NCBI GenBank assembly: GCA_031308135.1
Contig: JAHLJT010000664.1
Location: 62,001-126,000, forward strand
Direction: 5' to 3'
DNA length: 64,000 nt
Origin: Acheta domesticus
Lineage: Eukaryota; Arthropoda; Insecta; Orthoptera; Gryllidae
The number at the start of each line of letters is the position of its first letter. Position 1 is the stretch's first letter. Shown here piece after piece: positions 9,401 to 21,180 of this stretch. Under the pieces are notes generated by a model. The model saw only the letters and a list, made by a program, of their open reading frames with translations. It was not told where the DNA came from and searched no databases. Position numbers and translations under genes: made by a program.

Positions 9401-11437
9401 AACGTTCTTCTGTCAAAGAGATTTGAGATTTTAGCAATTCGCTCTCGATTTATTATTTTATGTCATATAAAGCATTTTATTTTGAATAAAAAATATTATT
9501 TGTTGTGTAATAAAGATTTAGAACACTAAAACAATTTCTATTATTTATTAATCAATTTTGACTACTACATATTTTATAAACGTATTCAAACATATTATAT
9601 TACTTAAGACACGAAAATCGTAAAAACGCATGGTTACAAAATCGGCTCGAGAGGTCGTAAATCAAATCCTAGACATTTGCCGGTTGGAGCACTCAAAATC
9701 ATATGCAATTATCTACATTTCATAAGTAGCACTATCTAAAACTTCTTCTGAAAGTTTAGGAATTTGTTGAATTTTTATAAAAATAAATAAATTTTGGGGT
9801 AATATTTTTATAGAAAAAAATATTTTAATCAATTTATTAGGCTATTTATGAACTGAAAAGAATCTACAAGTCAATTTTTTAACCAATTAAAGTTCATATC
9901 AGAAGCAAAGAAATAAAACAAATTCCATAAAATTATTATTTTCTTAATTTAAACACGAAGAAACTTTTTTTTCGCTGTAAGTACTTACCTTGTGGATATT
10001 TTAAACTGATATTTTAAAAATTATATTTTCCACATCCAAACATGTGGGAAAAATCCGAGTCGAATTGCAAACTTAAGGCCGGAAAACTCCCTTACCCGAC
10101 TAGAGCCTTTATAAGAATTACAATTTTTAATCGGCGAATAGACACATCAGTATATGCGATCTTATCTATTTTATGACGGTGAAAACAAAAGCTCATTTCA
10201 TCCCATGGATCCTGAAGGAACATTGCGAATCCCCTAATGAAAACCTTGTTGACCTGTGTAATACATAAAATATTTTTATTGAAACATTATTTTTTAAGGT
10301 TTAAAGAAAAATGAGATGTTAATATAAATAAGTAACGAAAGGAAGTAAGAACGAAAAAAAAAATTACTAAATATTCCACTAAAGCTTCGTGTTAACTCTT
10401 CACAACGTACATGCATTATCTGAAGGCAGGGCTTTCATGTAACCTGAGTCAGCCGTCGCAGTATCGTGCGCGAATCCAGCCAGACGCCAAAGAATTTGAT
10501 GCGATGATTTCAGAGGCCCACTTTGCGAACAAAACAACTAAAATTGTGAAGAATATATTCGGTGAAAACGCAACAATTAAACCACATAATTCTAATAATG
10601 CAAAATTTACAATTTTTTTAACTAAAATATTGAATAAATACAAGCCAGCTTAGCTCTTACCATGCGCTGTCTATATCTATTTCTTCCAATATATTTACTA
10701 GAATATCGTTCGTTATACTTGAAATTATCTCCATCTTTTCACTCTTCCTCTACTTCTCAGTGAGGCCTGCGCTTCCTTTGTCAGCATAGCTATTATTACA
10801 AAAGGAATATTCAATTTGTTTTGGGGCTGATCCCTTTTTCTAAATTCATGGTAGAAATCACTGGATGTAAATTGCCGATTCCTCTTTTGAAAATGTCTTC
10901 TAAATTATTCTGCCTGCTGCTTTGTTTTGCCCGATGCTCTCGATCATACTCAATTTCTTTCTTTACACCTCTGATCTCAAAAATAATCTACAGGTAATGC
11001 TGTGTTTTCCAATTACAGTATCTTTTGTCTGCAAAAGCTTGGTATCAGAGTGCTTGCAAACGAAGCATTATAATGACTGCTCGTAGTATCGAATTACTGC
11101 TTATAAATTGAAAAGTTCTAAGTGTCTTCAAAACAATAAGTGCAAATTCTTTCTAGATTAATATTACTAAAATTTAGCATTCAGTCTATATGAATGGTCA
11201 TCTTGTGAAAACACTATCCGTTTCGCTTTATGTTCCAAACATTTTGTGCAGGGACTTCCGCAAATACATTTATTTGACGCACTGTATGTTAATATCATAG
11301 ATATAAAATTCTAAATCTTGTAGTGTGGATAGATACTACATGGTTTCGCACATTGCTTTCTTATATTATTGTCTAAAGTAAATTCTTATGTAGAAATATT
11401 GGTTACACAATATCGCCAATTTACTTAAAACGCCAAT
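9401..11437. other. AT-rich stretch, no supported gene
   Basis: AT-rich sequence between the hAT relic and a Tc1-like element. An 80-codon plus-strand frame (10411-10653) starts MHYLKAGLSCNLSQPSQ and has no recognisable domain; I do not call it a gene. It contains one copy of a short dispersed repeat (10031-10110). Confidence 0.4.
10031..10110 (+). repeat. Dispersed repeat, copy 1
   Basis: CACATCCAAACATGTGGGAA through GAGTCGAATTGCAAAC, AAGGCCGGAAAAC and TAGAGCCTT is matched, with few differences, at 59591-59668. The family was not identified. Confidence 0.75.
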
Positions 11438-11439
11438 TA

Positions 11440-12568
11440 CAGTGTGGTGACAAAAGTGAAGTTGGAGACCTCCTAATATCGGACCTTCTCTTGCCTGGCG
11501 AAGTGCAGCAACTCGACGTGACAAGGGCTAAGGAAGTGGGAACTCCCCTGCAGAAATACAAAGACATGCTGCCTCATTAGCAGTTTTTATGTACGAGTGT
11601 TGCCAGGGCAGGATTAGTGAACGAACTGATCGCTCGATTATGTCATATAAATACTGGACGGCATTCATGTCGGGCGACCTGTGTCCAAATCATTCTCTCG
11701 AATTGTCCAGAATGTTCTTCAAATCGATTCGAACATATTGGCGAATTGTCATCCATGAATAAATCCATTGTTTCAGAAAATGCTGTCCATGAATGGCTGC
11801 AGTTGTTCTCAAAGTGGCTGAACAAAACCATTTCAAGACCCTATTGGTGCAATTGGATATCAGGACCCAGTCTATTCCGTGTATAAACAGCCCACACCAT
11901 CAGTCACTACCAGTTTGCACAATGCCTTGTTGCCAATATGGGTCCATTGCTTCGTGGGAAGCCACACTGGAACCTTACCATGAGCTCTTCCCAACTGAAA
12001 GAAGGATTTATCTGACCCAACCACGGGTTCCAGTCGTCAAGTTTCAATCGATAATGCCACGAGCCCAGGAGAGGCGTTGCGGGCGATGTGGTGCTGTTAA
12101 CAAAGGCACTCGAGTCTGCCTTCTGCTGCCGTGGCGCATTAAAGCCAAATGTCGCCGCAGTGTCCTAACGGATACGTTCGTCTTGCGTCGTACTGATTTT
12201 TGCGGTTCTTTCATACAACTCGACGCAATACGCCGCTGCTCCCTGTCAATAAGAGAAGGCCTGGGCGATTGCGACGTCCGTGGTGAGAGTTATGCTTGAA
12301 AGTAGGTATTGGCGGCACGCCCTTGACACTGTGAATGTTGGAATATTGAATTCCCATCGATTTCCAAAAGAAATGACCCATGCGTCTAGCTCCAACTGCC
12401 ATTCCGCGTTCAAAGTTTAATTTCCGTCGTACGGCCATTATCACAAAAGAAACAATTATGTTAATCACTTGAATACAAATGAAAGCTCTGCCTTTTAAAA
12501 TCTTTTGTACGCGAAACTACTGCCATCTATATATTTGCATATTGCTATTCCACGACTTCACCTCAGTG
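11440..12568 (-). mobile_element. Tc1-like element, near full length
   Basis: Seen: TA at 11438-11439 and 12569-12570 flanks inverted ends. The right end read inward is CACTGAGGTGAAGTCGTGGA; the left end is CAGTGTGGTGACAAAAGTGA. About 1.13 kb lies between, slightly short of the usual 1.3 kb or so for Tc1 elements, which fits internal deletions. The 5' leader before the transposase start resembles a Tc1-like family widespread in arthropods. One transposase pseudogene fills it. Confidence 0.8.
11460..12438 (-). pseudogene. Tc1-like transposase
   Basis: Seen: start ATG at 12438, then AVRRKLNFERGMAVGARRMG, the first helix-turn-helix region of this family. Frames then shift; recognisable pieces are VWVRQ-like sequence near the first catalytic strand, HEAMDPYWQQGIVQTG (near 11960), LFMDDNSPI (near 11745) with the second catalytic Asp region, and SGQFERMIWTQVARHECRPV (near 11700) where intact members have WPPxSPDMN. 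Known: Tc1 transposases have a paired HTH N-terminus and a DD34E/D domain. The third acidic motif is mutated and there are several stops and frameshifts. The 3' quarter is mostly missing. Confidence 0.8.
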
Positions 12569-12570
12569 TA

Positions 12571-14518
12571 AAGTAGACTCGAACTGTATTTGGTGTTACC
12601 TCTGCGAAGCTTTCTTTTTGTCCTAATTGATTTTTGTCCTAGTTGTTTGCCTTCCTTACTCCTGTAATTTTTCTATCCACTTCCTAACGAAATGTTGGAT
12701 ATGGGTTTCATGCATGAAGGTTGTCCATGTGAAGTGTACCTCCAATGTGCTGCCAGCTCTGGATTTTGTGTTGCACTAATTTTTAGAATTTGGGGGATGA
12801 CAAATGACAATTTCAATGTTTCATTAGGAATATTTTATAATTTTTGAAATTTGAGTGTTATGGGTTTTATGCATAACGCCTCAGAATTGTCATGAGGATC
12901 CCCATTCTGCGGAACATTTTCGACACGCGCTCACACTCGGTGACACACACACACACAAAACTCACGCACCTTTTTCTTTTAGGTTTGTGATCTTCATATT
13001 TCTATTCTGTACAACTGTAATGCCATTCACATAACAATTAAATATTTTTGGAGGAGGAAACTTCAAAATTTGAGCTTCATTATGCATAAGTTCAAAGAAA
13101 GCATTGACTCTTTCGTTGACAAAGCTCCGTTGGTTCTCGCCACCGAAAGTTATTTTTTCGTGTTGTTAGGGTTAGACTCGGCATATCACGTCTCGTTGAG
13201 GCGAAGAGAAGCAGTCCTCATAGCGGGCAAAGTCTCCGGGTCTGTCTTCTGTGGCTACACATTTGTCTACTGACGCCCTTGAATGGGCATTTTCAGTATG
13301 ACGCTATTGAGTTCGAAGAGCATCAACTGTTACCGATACCGAAGGCGTAGCGTCATTACGTTAGAATTCGGAGGGGAAGTTCACCAACGGTACGCGATTA
13401 GCGGTTTCAACTGTTCACTCATGTGAGCAGTTTGAAACCATATTGGAGCATGATCAGTGAATAATACGTAGAAATGCTTTGCATTCATGTCGAAAACTTT
13501 CTCTAACTTGTGTTGGAGCTCTTACACTCCGTATTGTTTTTGTCCGCCAACTGGAAAATATTCCCATGAAATACACACATTTTTCTACCCAGAACGGTAA
13601 GAAAAATATAATTTGCAACGTCCTCCTTAAGAATTCAATAATAATTAAGGCTTCAATATTTAAAGACAGCCACTGGCGTTTACTGTGGGCTACCGGCCGT
13701 AGCCCGATTCTTCTGATGGTGATTCTTCTAGATATACCGTCTCTTTTGACTCATTCCTTTATTGTAATAACCCCAAAAGTTGAGGTTTCACTTTTTCGGG
13801 TGCAGTTGTAAGTTTGGCAGGTATGCTCGACATTGATGGATCTGAGTTAATAAGCAACCGGTGGAGCAAATCCATATTTGCGTTTGCTCTCGACTTTTTT
13901 CTAGTTCTTTTTCGCCACATTCGCTTTATTTTCTGCTTTTCTCACTTGCCATGTTCGTATTTCTAAACGATAAGAAATATGCAAAATGTGGCACTCAAAA
14001 TAATTTTTTTAGCGAATGAAGAGGTGACAAGCCGAAGGCAAGACATTCAATCTTTAATTCTTTGTCATAAGTGAAAGTCATTCTTTTCGCTTGGTTTAGC
14101 TCCACATCAATAGGATGCCATTGTTTAAGGACAAGTTGAAATAGCATTGCGTACTTTATCATCAATCATACAATGTACCAACACAATTGCACAGTAAATT
14201 CGGTGTCATTCATAGACACTTTGGATGATTAAAAGTTTCTCGCTTTATGCTCTAATTTCCCAAATTGTCAAATTATTAAATCTGCAGTTTCTTTGGCGAA
14301 AATTAATTTAACTGGTCGGCAAAATCCTTTTTTAACTTTTTTTAAAAATTATTTTCTTTAAAGTCGCATCAACGACAAGGTTATTAGCGACTGCTATATT
14401 ACTGGTATATTATACTATATTTAATACAGGATTGGATAACATTGTGAAAATACAAGTTAAACAAGAGTGAAACAGTAATTTACAAATGACATACTTATAA
14501 ATCATCATACACTTCTAA
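12571..14518. other. No recognisable gene
   Basis: Mixed AT-rich sequence with a short AC microsatellite near 12943-12957. The longest frames (67 codons at 13070-13273, 110 codons at 13479-13811, both plus) show no recognisable domain. No repeat borders were found. Confidence 0.4.
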
Positions 14519-15500
14519 TTATTTACACAATGTTAATATTTTTTCTTGAAAGTCACTGGAGTATAAAATATTTTCAAGATTATCAGTCTGTAGGATTGAT
14601 TGGCGTTCACTGATGTATTTTGTACATGTCTGAAGGATATGGACAATTGACAGTTGTTCGTTGCATGATTCACATTTTAAGGGAGCTGTGGAATTTAACA
14701 GATGTGAGTGAGTTAGCTTGGCATGTTCAGATCTGATTCGAGATAGTGTCACTAGATCTTTGCGACTGAGTTTTTTGTTGGTTCTTAGTTTATGGAAATC
14801 ATGAATCATTTTATGTGTACTGCTTATTTTGCAATCTTTCCAAATCGTATTCCATTGCTTTTTTATGATGCTGATTATGTAACTCCAAGTATCTTTGATG
14901 GAATGGACAATATTGTGGACATTTTTTCCTGACTTGAGATCCACGAGAAAAGTCGGGATGGGGCTTTCTTTCGTCATAATTGGATCAGCTTGCTGGGAAG
15001 GAGACCAAAAAATTAATAGCCTTTTCCCTTGTCTGTTTAGAAGATAGCACAGTTCCTGGATATTTATAACCATTTCCGACTTCTGATTCGTCTTTCAGAT
15101 TTGGTGAACAACAGCAGCAGACTTCGTGTGGATAACACTGTTTTCATGTGAGGACTGGTGAATTGTTTCTAGTGCAGACATGAGGGCGTACTTCTCGGCT
15201 GTAATGGAGCTACAGTATTTGGGTAGTTGGAATTTGATCCACGAGATCCATTTGATCCACGAGATTTGGTAGTTGAAAATCTTGACAAAGGAGGATCTGA
15301 ATTTTCCCGAACTTTACTTTTAATCCCATTAGCAACATTGTAAATTTGTGTAGGTACCATTGAAATACGAAAGAAACTTTCGCCAGTGTATTGCGCTTCA
15401 GAAAATGTTTGTTTATCTGTTTTATTCAGACCCATCACATTATTTCAAAAGATGTAGTTTGAAGTGAATGTGAAATCTGTTAGTTTTTGAATTTTAAATG
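14519..15500 (-). pseudogene. I-type LINE ORF2 tail (RNase H and C-terminal region)
   Basis: Seen: the 184-codon frame (14519-15073) has LLNRQGKRLLIFWSPSQQAD, SRIRSEHAKLTHSHLLN, then CESCNEQLSIVHILQTC and a Tyr-rich end. Upstream frames give SITAEKYALMSALETIHQSS (near 15200-15150). Known: I-clade non-LTR retrotransposons encode an RNase H domain (AExxAIxxAL, WxPSHxGxxGNxxAD) followed by a tail with RLRIGHTxLTHxxLL and CxxCxxxLTVxHILxxC. Both blocks fit. The expected GNE/AD ending of RNase H is altered to QAD. Frames change around 15075 and 15169. The reverse transcriptase domain was not recognised upstream, so this is probably 5'-truncated. Confidence 0.75.
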
Positions 15501-16229
15501 CCCGTGCCACGGTGTGATCAATGTTTGGAGGGGAATTTCAGCTGATCTTTTTGTAACTGTAATTTCCTCTGGTTAGCAGAACTGTTTAGCTTCCGTCACG
15601 CTGTAATAAGGGGGACAGAAATTACAATATGAGTCTTTCACTGGTTGGCGTATGTATACATACTGGCGGGTTGAATATTGGTATCCACCATTAAAGCAAG
15701 TGCCTGATCAACTGGCAGTGATGCAGGTTTTCGAAGAATGGATCTTCGGGCTTTGTTAATTTTAGTTTTCCTATTGGAATAGGATTTCACAGAGCTCCTT
15801 ATCTAGAGCTGCCGAATATATTTTGTCATACTTCCTTAGTTTGATTTCAATAGCTATGTATAATTTTTCTGAGCTAGTAGTGTGTAAAAGAGATTTCGAT
15901 TTTATGGTTTAAGTTTTAATCGCACAGTATCTGAAGGACTCCGAAGGTTTTCCAGCTATATTAATTTTTACATTTATTTGTGATGGACCTGGGACTGCCT
16001 CTAACATTTAATCAGGAAGGATAAGTGTTTCATGCAGCCAGGACGTATTATATTTCAAGAACGACTCTACTTCTTACGGAGTTTTGCAATCTGCTTTCAA
16101 TTTTTTGACAAATACATCGAATGTAAGACTTAATTTTGTTCAACAATGCTTTTTGAGGTTGTACAATTCCTAAATCACGTGACAAAATATTTAATACAGC
16201 TTCAAATCTCTCAAATTTAATTTTTTATT
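15501..16229. other. Unassigned, possible decayed LINE sequence
   Basis: Lies directly upstream (minus sense) of the LINE tail and may be decayed reverse transcriptase sequence, but I could not align a diagnostic motif such as the F/YxDD box. Confidence 0.3.
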
Positions 16230-16537
16230 TATGTATTAAATAACCTACAAGTAACTTTAAGAGCCTTCCTGTAAAAACGTATATATAATTTAGATAAGCA
16301 TGTATAAGCAGCTGGTCTTTTCACTATTATGAACCCAAAAGTACTAGTTTTAAAATGCATATGGCCCGAAAGGTGTATAATGGTATATAAGACATCCTCT
16401 TTTCTCATGTTTCTGGAATTCTCAATTATTTCCTGTAACAGAATTTTGATAAATAATATCCCCCGACCAGAACTCGAACCAGGAAGCTTTCCTCGGAAGC
16501 GCTGGGCCGGTGCACCCAATTAACGAGCACGGCTACC
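16230..16537 (-). mobile_element. tRNA-headed SINE
   Basis: Seen on minus from 16537: a tRNA-like head starting GGTAGCCGTGCTCGTTAATT, with GCGCTTCCGAGGAAAGC in the anticodon-arm region and GGTTCGAGTTC, an RNA polymerase III B-box match (GGTTCGANTCC). About 200 bp of body follows towards 16230. Known: insect SINEs commonly have such heads. The 3' border is not defined. It is not a functional tRNA gene: the arms do not fold cleanly by eye. Confidence 0.55.
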
Positions 16538-16752
16538 TTCCCTCTTCATTCTTCTTATACTTAGACTAACACTTACACAGAGTTGAAAAATTGTTTAAAA
16601 GATGCAGTTAGGGAAAACACAGACAAGTCCTGTCTATTTATCTGCATTGATTCTATTCGGGAGTAGAAGTACTTCAAATGATTTTCAATAAAGTTTCTAC
16701 AGTCTTCAATGTTTTTTCCTGCAACATCACATTCATCAAATTAAAATCTCCA

Positions 16753-16831
16753 TCTGCAGATCGAAACAGGCATCTTCCGAACTGAAGAGCTCAACCCCAA
16801 GGCGCTTTAACCAACTGCGCCACGGGAGTGA
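16753..16831 (-). mobile_element. tRNA-like SINE head or tRNA pseudogene
   Basis: Seen on minus from 16831: TCACTCCCGTGGCGCAGTTG with an A-box match (TGGCGCAGTTGG), AAGCGCCTTGGGG, and GTTTCGATCTG, a degenerate B-box. Spacing between boxes suits a tRNA-derived promoter. Whether it is a SINE head or an isolated tRNA pseudogene cannot be decided without other copies. Confidence 0.55.
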
Positions 16832-17763
16832 CATGCGGACTATCGACTTATATTTTAGTCAAAATGTAATTGTATCAGCTCTACCATTAGGAAGCCGGTA
16901 ATTGTCAACATGTGAAAAACATGTCTTTCAAACATGACCAAGAAAGCCAGCGGTGCACAGTGGGCTGAAACGGGCTGAAACGCGCGCATTGGGTTTCACG
17001 AGCAATTATTTTAAAATAAGGCCTCCAAAATGTTGTTGTGCGCTACAGATCTTTAATATACGATCTAAAATAACTAAATTTTGTAAACAATTGCAAATTA
17101 CAGATGGCGCCACCCTCATTTTCAACAACTATTTTCATGCTGTTTTGGCGGAGATTAGAAAAACACACAAGCCTGACAGGAATAGATAGATTTAGAAAAT
17201 ATAGTAAAGGAATGCGTACCATTGGATTGTAGAGGATGCTAATTTCGAATTTGCTATCAAAATAGTGCAAATTCTAAATGGCGAATCCAAAATGGTGACT
17301 ATTTTTGAAATTGAATTCAGTTTTGCCAAAAGTATACCATGAAGTATACCATGAAATTGTGGGGTAATTTACTGCAAATTTGATCTCAGATTGTAAAATT
17401 CAAAATGGTAATCCTAATTTTAGGAATTCAATTCAATATTATCTAAACTACATATTATAGGGTTTGTGAGGGCGTTGATTGCGAATTTGCTGTAAAAATT
17501 GTAAAATAGTGAATATCAAAATTTGAAAAGTATCGAATTTCCCAAAATTAAATATTTTGGGAATTTTGGAGGAGTTATGTATTAGTATGTCAAAAGAAAG
17601 AAAGTTAAGATTTAAATGGTAATTACAACACGTTCAAGTACTTTTAATGACATTTATTAAGTTTAAATACATGATCAGTGGAATTTGAATTATTAATAAA
17701 AATCGTAATGGTAATTAAAAAGGTTGTTTATCATCTTCCTACAATTTCAACATTGAAAATATA

Positions 17764-18370
17764 AATTTTTAATTTCCCGTATACGTATGTATATACGGAG
17801 TATATACGTAGTATAGGGAAAGTTATGTAATGCTGAGGAAAATCGATTTCGAGATATCAACGGAAATACACGTTTTGGGGTCCTCTGATACCGAAAATGT
17901 GTTTCTTTTCAAAACGTCCGTCCGAATGTCTGTTCGTGAACAATCGTAGCGCCGAAACCATAAGTACGATTTCTTCCAACATGAATATTCCGCAGCCGAT
18001 TTGGTTGCACTGCAGGCGTCGCGATTTTGAAAGACATTCCTCAAAATTTGGGGGTACTTTATAGTAAGCCCCTCGGACATTTTCAAACTTTTCTCAAAAA
18101 CAGCTCCAAATTTTTTCCTTAAATGTCCTATAACGATAGAATAAAATGCACTTATAAAGGTGGCATGGGTCCGAATTTTTCTGAATGAAATATATTCTTT
18201 AAATTAGATCTTTAAATGAGATCATGTACAATTTTTCTGAATACTATTAGTTATCGTATACTTTTGCGTAAAATAAAGTGTTTAAAAACAAGATTTTCTC
18301 ATAAATGGTTCCAAATTTGTTCATGAGTTTTTTAATCTAGAATAGAAAAGCAAAAAAATAAAAATATTCT
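17764..18370 (+). repeat. R1-type dispersed repeat copy
   Basis: Starts with the palindromic head CCCGTATACGTATGTATATA, then TAGGGAAAGTTATGTAATGC, a CGTCCGTCCGAATGTCTGT tract, GAACAATCGTAGCGCC and CAAAAACAGCTCCAAATTTT. The same order of motifs is seen at 34616-35320, 35935-37494 and, reversed, at about 23066-24087 and 50870-51288. Noncoding; open frames over it are chance. Confidence 0.8.
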
Positions 18371-18469
18371 GTAACCTAAAAGTCTGAGTGTGACTTTCAA
18401 TCTCTCAGGCAAAGGTCAAGAATATCACGCGGTAATACTCTTTTCTTCTTTTTCATTTTACTTGATGCT

Positions 18470-18621
18470 CTACAATGGGAAGAGCAAGGGATCAGATGTC
18501 AATAAAAATCTTCGAAAAATGTCCATTAAATTATACTTTCTTGACATCTTTCTCGAATTTTGGCATAGAAATTTTCTAAAGTTTTTATTTCTATGCTCTG
18601 TAGCCTCTTCAGATAAAGTTC
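18470..18621 (-). pseudogene. Transib transposase, C-terminal exon
   Basis: Seen: minus translation GTLSEEATEHRNKNFRKFLC then RKMSRKYNLMDIFRRFLLTS and DPLL, followed by a stop at 18470. A TTATTTTCAG acceptor sits immediately before GT-LSEEA (intron end at 18622). Known: Transib/RAG1-like transposases share a C-terminal LSEEAxExRNKDxRxxR...RKxSRxxxNxDxxxRLLxxSDPxI block, a close match. The exons with the catalytic acids were not confidently located upstream. This is inside element B, so it is probably that element's own gene, now decayed. Confidence 0.75.
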
Positions 18622-19212
18622 CTGAAAATAACGAAACGAGACTATCAGTTGAAGTTTTAACTAATGAATGATTTTCTGTGGTAATGTAGTGAATCAACAT
18701 GTGCAGAGAAAGTACTTATTTTCATGTGGAATATGCAAGACAATGAGAATACTTAAAATTTTCTGGAATCAACCTGAAACAATTAGAGCTAATATGTTTC
18801 CTAAGTTAGTAAATCGCGTACATTTAGGACGTAAGTCATTAGTTTTACAGGTTGATGGATGCAATATATTGCAATACTCATATATTGAATGCAATATATT
18901 GACTCAACTTGTTCAGTTTCATGATTAGAATGAAACTATTAACTAGACTGCCTTCTTGAGTAAATTACAAAATTGTGAATAAATTAAAAGCTTAATTTTT
19001 GTAAAGTAGTGTTTTTATGGAACTTAAAAATATAATACATTGATTTGCAACTACTATATTGCCAATGTTTGAAACATGGTCTCTACTTCACACTCTCTAA
19101 TGATACAAGTTACATAAAAGAATTGTGTTAAAAATGTATTCATACCTATAGGTAAGTCATGGTGTTTAATGATCTCCCTGCCATGAACCAAGAACTTTAT
19201 GAACGGAAGGGC

Positions 19213-19467
19213 TCATAGGCCAAAAATTAAAATTTTTTTTAACAATTTTTCTGTTTTCAAAGAAAAATTGCCAAATTTATCGGCGTTCAACGGCTCAGTT
19301 TTGTTAATGTCCGTCAAAATATTTGCTAATGCATATTTTATTAAATTGGCAATTTTGCCAGGATATTTCATGATTTGGTCCAATACTCTTGCTGCTTCAG
19401 GATTTCCATGTTTTCTTAATGAAGACGAAGCCGCGAACATCAGTGCATTACTTTCTTCTTTCTGCAA
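19213..19467 (-). pseudogene. Possible upstream Transib exon or unknown ORF
   Basis: An 84-codon frame begins MQKEESNALMFAASSSLRKH and continues GNPEAARVLDQIMKYPGKIA. Composition (helical, mixed charge) looks protein-like rather than random, and strand and position suit an N-terminal exon of the transposase ending at 18470. I do not recognise a domain, so the link is inference only. Confidence 0.35.
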
Positions 19468-19839
19468 TTCTTATTAATTAATGAAATAAAAAGTACGACG
19501 TATTTCAAATACAAATTTCAATGTAAGTAATTTAGTTCTTATAAAGTATATAAGTGTAAACAACTCTGAACAAATGAAACACTATAAATATAAAATGTGT
19601 AATTCATTAAAACCAAGGATTAAAATAGTAATGTGTAATTCATATGGTAGGTGGAATTCACTTACCACATGTGGAATTCATAATATTTAGGTAAACAACA
19701 TCTCAGGGATATTTTGTTCTTGATATTTGCAAAAGAAGGTAGATACGAATACAAATCCTCTTAAATTAATGCAAAAATTTCTAAATTATTTCGAAACTGA
19801 TCATTAGATAAAGATCATGGTCAATCTTACAAAGAAAGT

Positions 19840-20345
19840 CACGGAAGCCTCCGCCGACCTCCCTCCCCTCTTCTGAACCCCCTGCTCCCGATCGGCCTAC
19901 CCGATCACAAGCCGGGGGGCTCGCTCGGTTCCCACGCTAGCAACTCACACAGACACGCACACAGACGCGGCGCTCGCCGGCCGGCCAACGTAATACAAAA
20001 TGACTTGTCGCCTGTCCGCTGTGGTGTGCACACGCTCGTTCGTGAAGCTCAATATAATCATTGTACCGTTCGTATGTGAACAACTGTGTGGTGGGCACAA
20101 ACTCTCGAAATCTTCAACTAACGGTGCCGCTAATATTCGGCAACATATCTTCAACTAATTGTGTCGGTCTTATTCGGCAATATACAATTGTGGTGCACAC
20201 GCCTTCCCAAAATATTAAACTATTATACCGTTCATATACGGTAGCCAACTTTACGGTGCGCACGGACTCTCTCGAAATCTTCAACTAACGGTGCCGGTAA
20301 TATTCGGCAACATACAATTGGTTCGCACACACTTCTTGAACTACT
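19840..20345. repeat. GC-rich patch and ~167-bp repeated units in Transib B
   Basis: A GC-rich patch (19845-19990) in an AT-rich element is followed by units sharing CTCTCGAAATCTTCAACTAA and GGTGCCG(G/C)TAATATTCGGCAA at about 20102 and 20269, with looser copies of TCTTCAACTAA and ATTCGGCAA between. Could be an inserted element or subterminal regulatory repeats. Confidence 0.6.
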
Positions 20346-21094
20346 CAATTAATTGTACACGGACAACACTTAAAACTATTGCGGAGTGACTTTAAAAGAA
20401 TGTCATGTATCTCATTTTCATTGGGCTCTCTGAATTTTTGGAAATTTCAAATTGCAAATATTGCGACAAAATATGTGCTTTTTAGCACCAATAGTTTTAG
20501 AGGAGATATTTAGAAAATTGAACAAAAATTTGCCTTGAATATTTAATAAAAGAAAGAGAAACTTGGAAAATGTTGAAGACGTACTTGTGTTGCCCTTTAG
20601 TACACTATATAATGGAAGTTAATTTTAGAGATTGCGTTTGGTGGTGACACTCATTATTTTTTCAAAAATCCAAGGTTATAAGACGTTTTACTGCTATCTT
20701 GATAACTAACTCCAGCAACACAGCTTGATTCTTTACAATTTAATTTAAAAATTAAAGAATTACTATTAAATATTTAAGTTCTTATCAAAAGTAATTTCCA
20801 GAGTCATATAACAAAAAAATCAATTCTATAATCACAAATAAATAATCTTTGGGAGGTTTGTTATATTTTTTGGCACAAAAATATCATTACAGAAGTTTTG
20901 AGGACAGTTTCAATAATTATGCAGTAACAAAATTTTATTTAAAAGTAATTTTATTTACTACAAAACAAACAATACACAATATTTATTACTATATTTATAT
21001 CTCAGCATAGTGAATAATTTCATTGGGAACATGTGACAAAAGCAGTACATCACATGTATGAAAAAACAATTATAACAATACACATTATTGACAA

Positions 21095-21180
21095 CAATGT
21101 GCATTTTGTCAATTGACAACATATTTGTGTCAACATATGACAACAACATATGACAAACATGTGACAACATATTTCAAAAC
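21095..21180. repeat. Degenerate GACAACATAT tandem repeat
   Basis: TGACAACATAT-like words recur five or more times (for example near 21113, 21136, 21147 and 21162). Simple low-complexity tandem repeat. Confidence 0.7.

Noticed and set aside
17823..18086. 87-codon minus frame
   Set aside because: Lies on the noncoding R1 repeat; other copies are not open in this frame.
21095..21180. Possible CRISPR-like short repeats
   Set aside because: Units are adjacent and degenerate with no spacers, and the DNA is animal nuclear.
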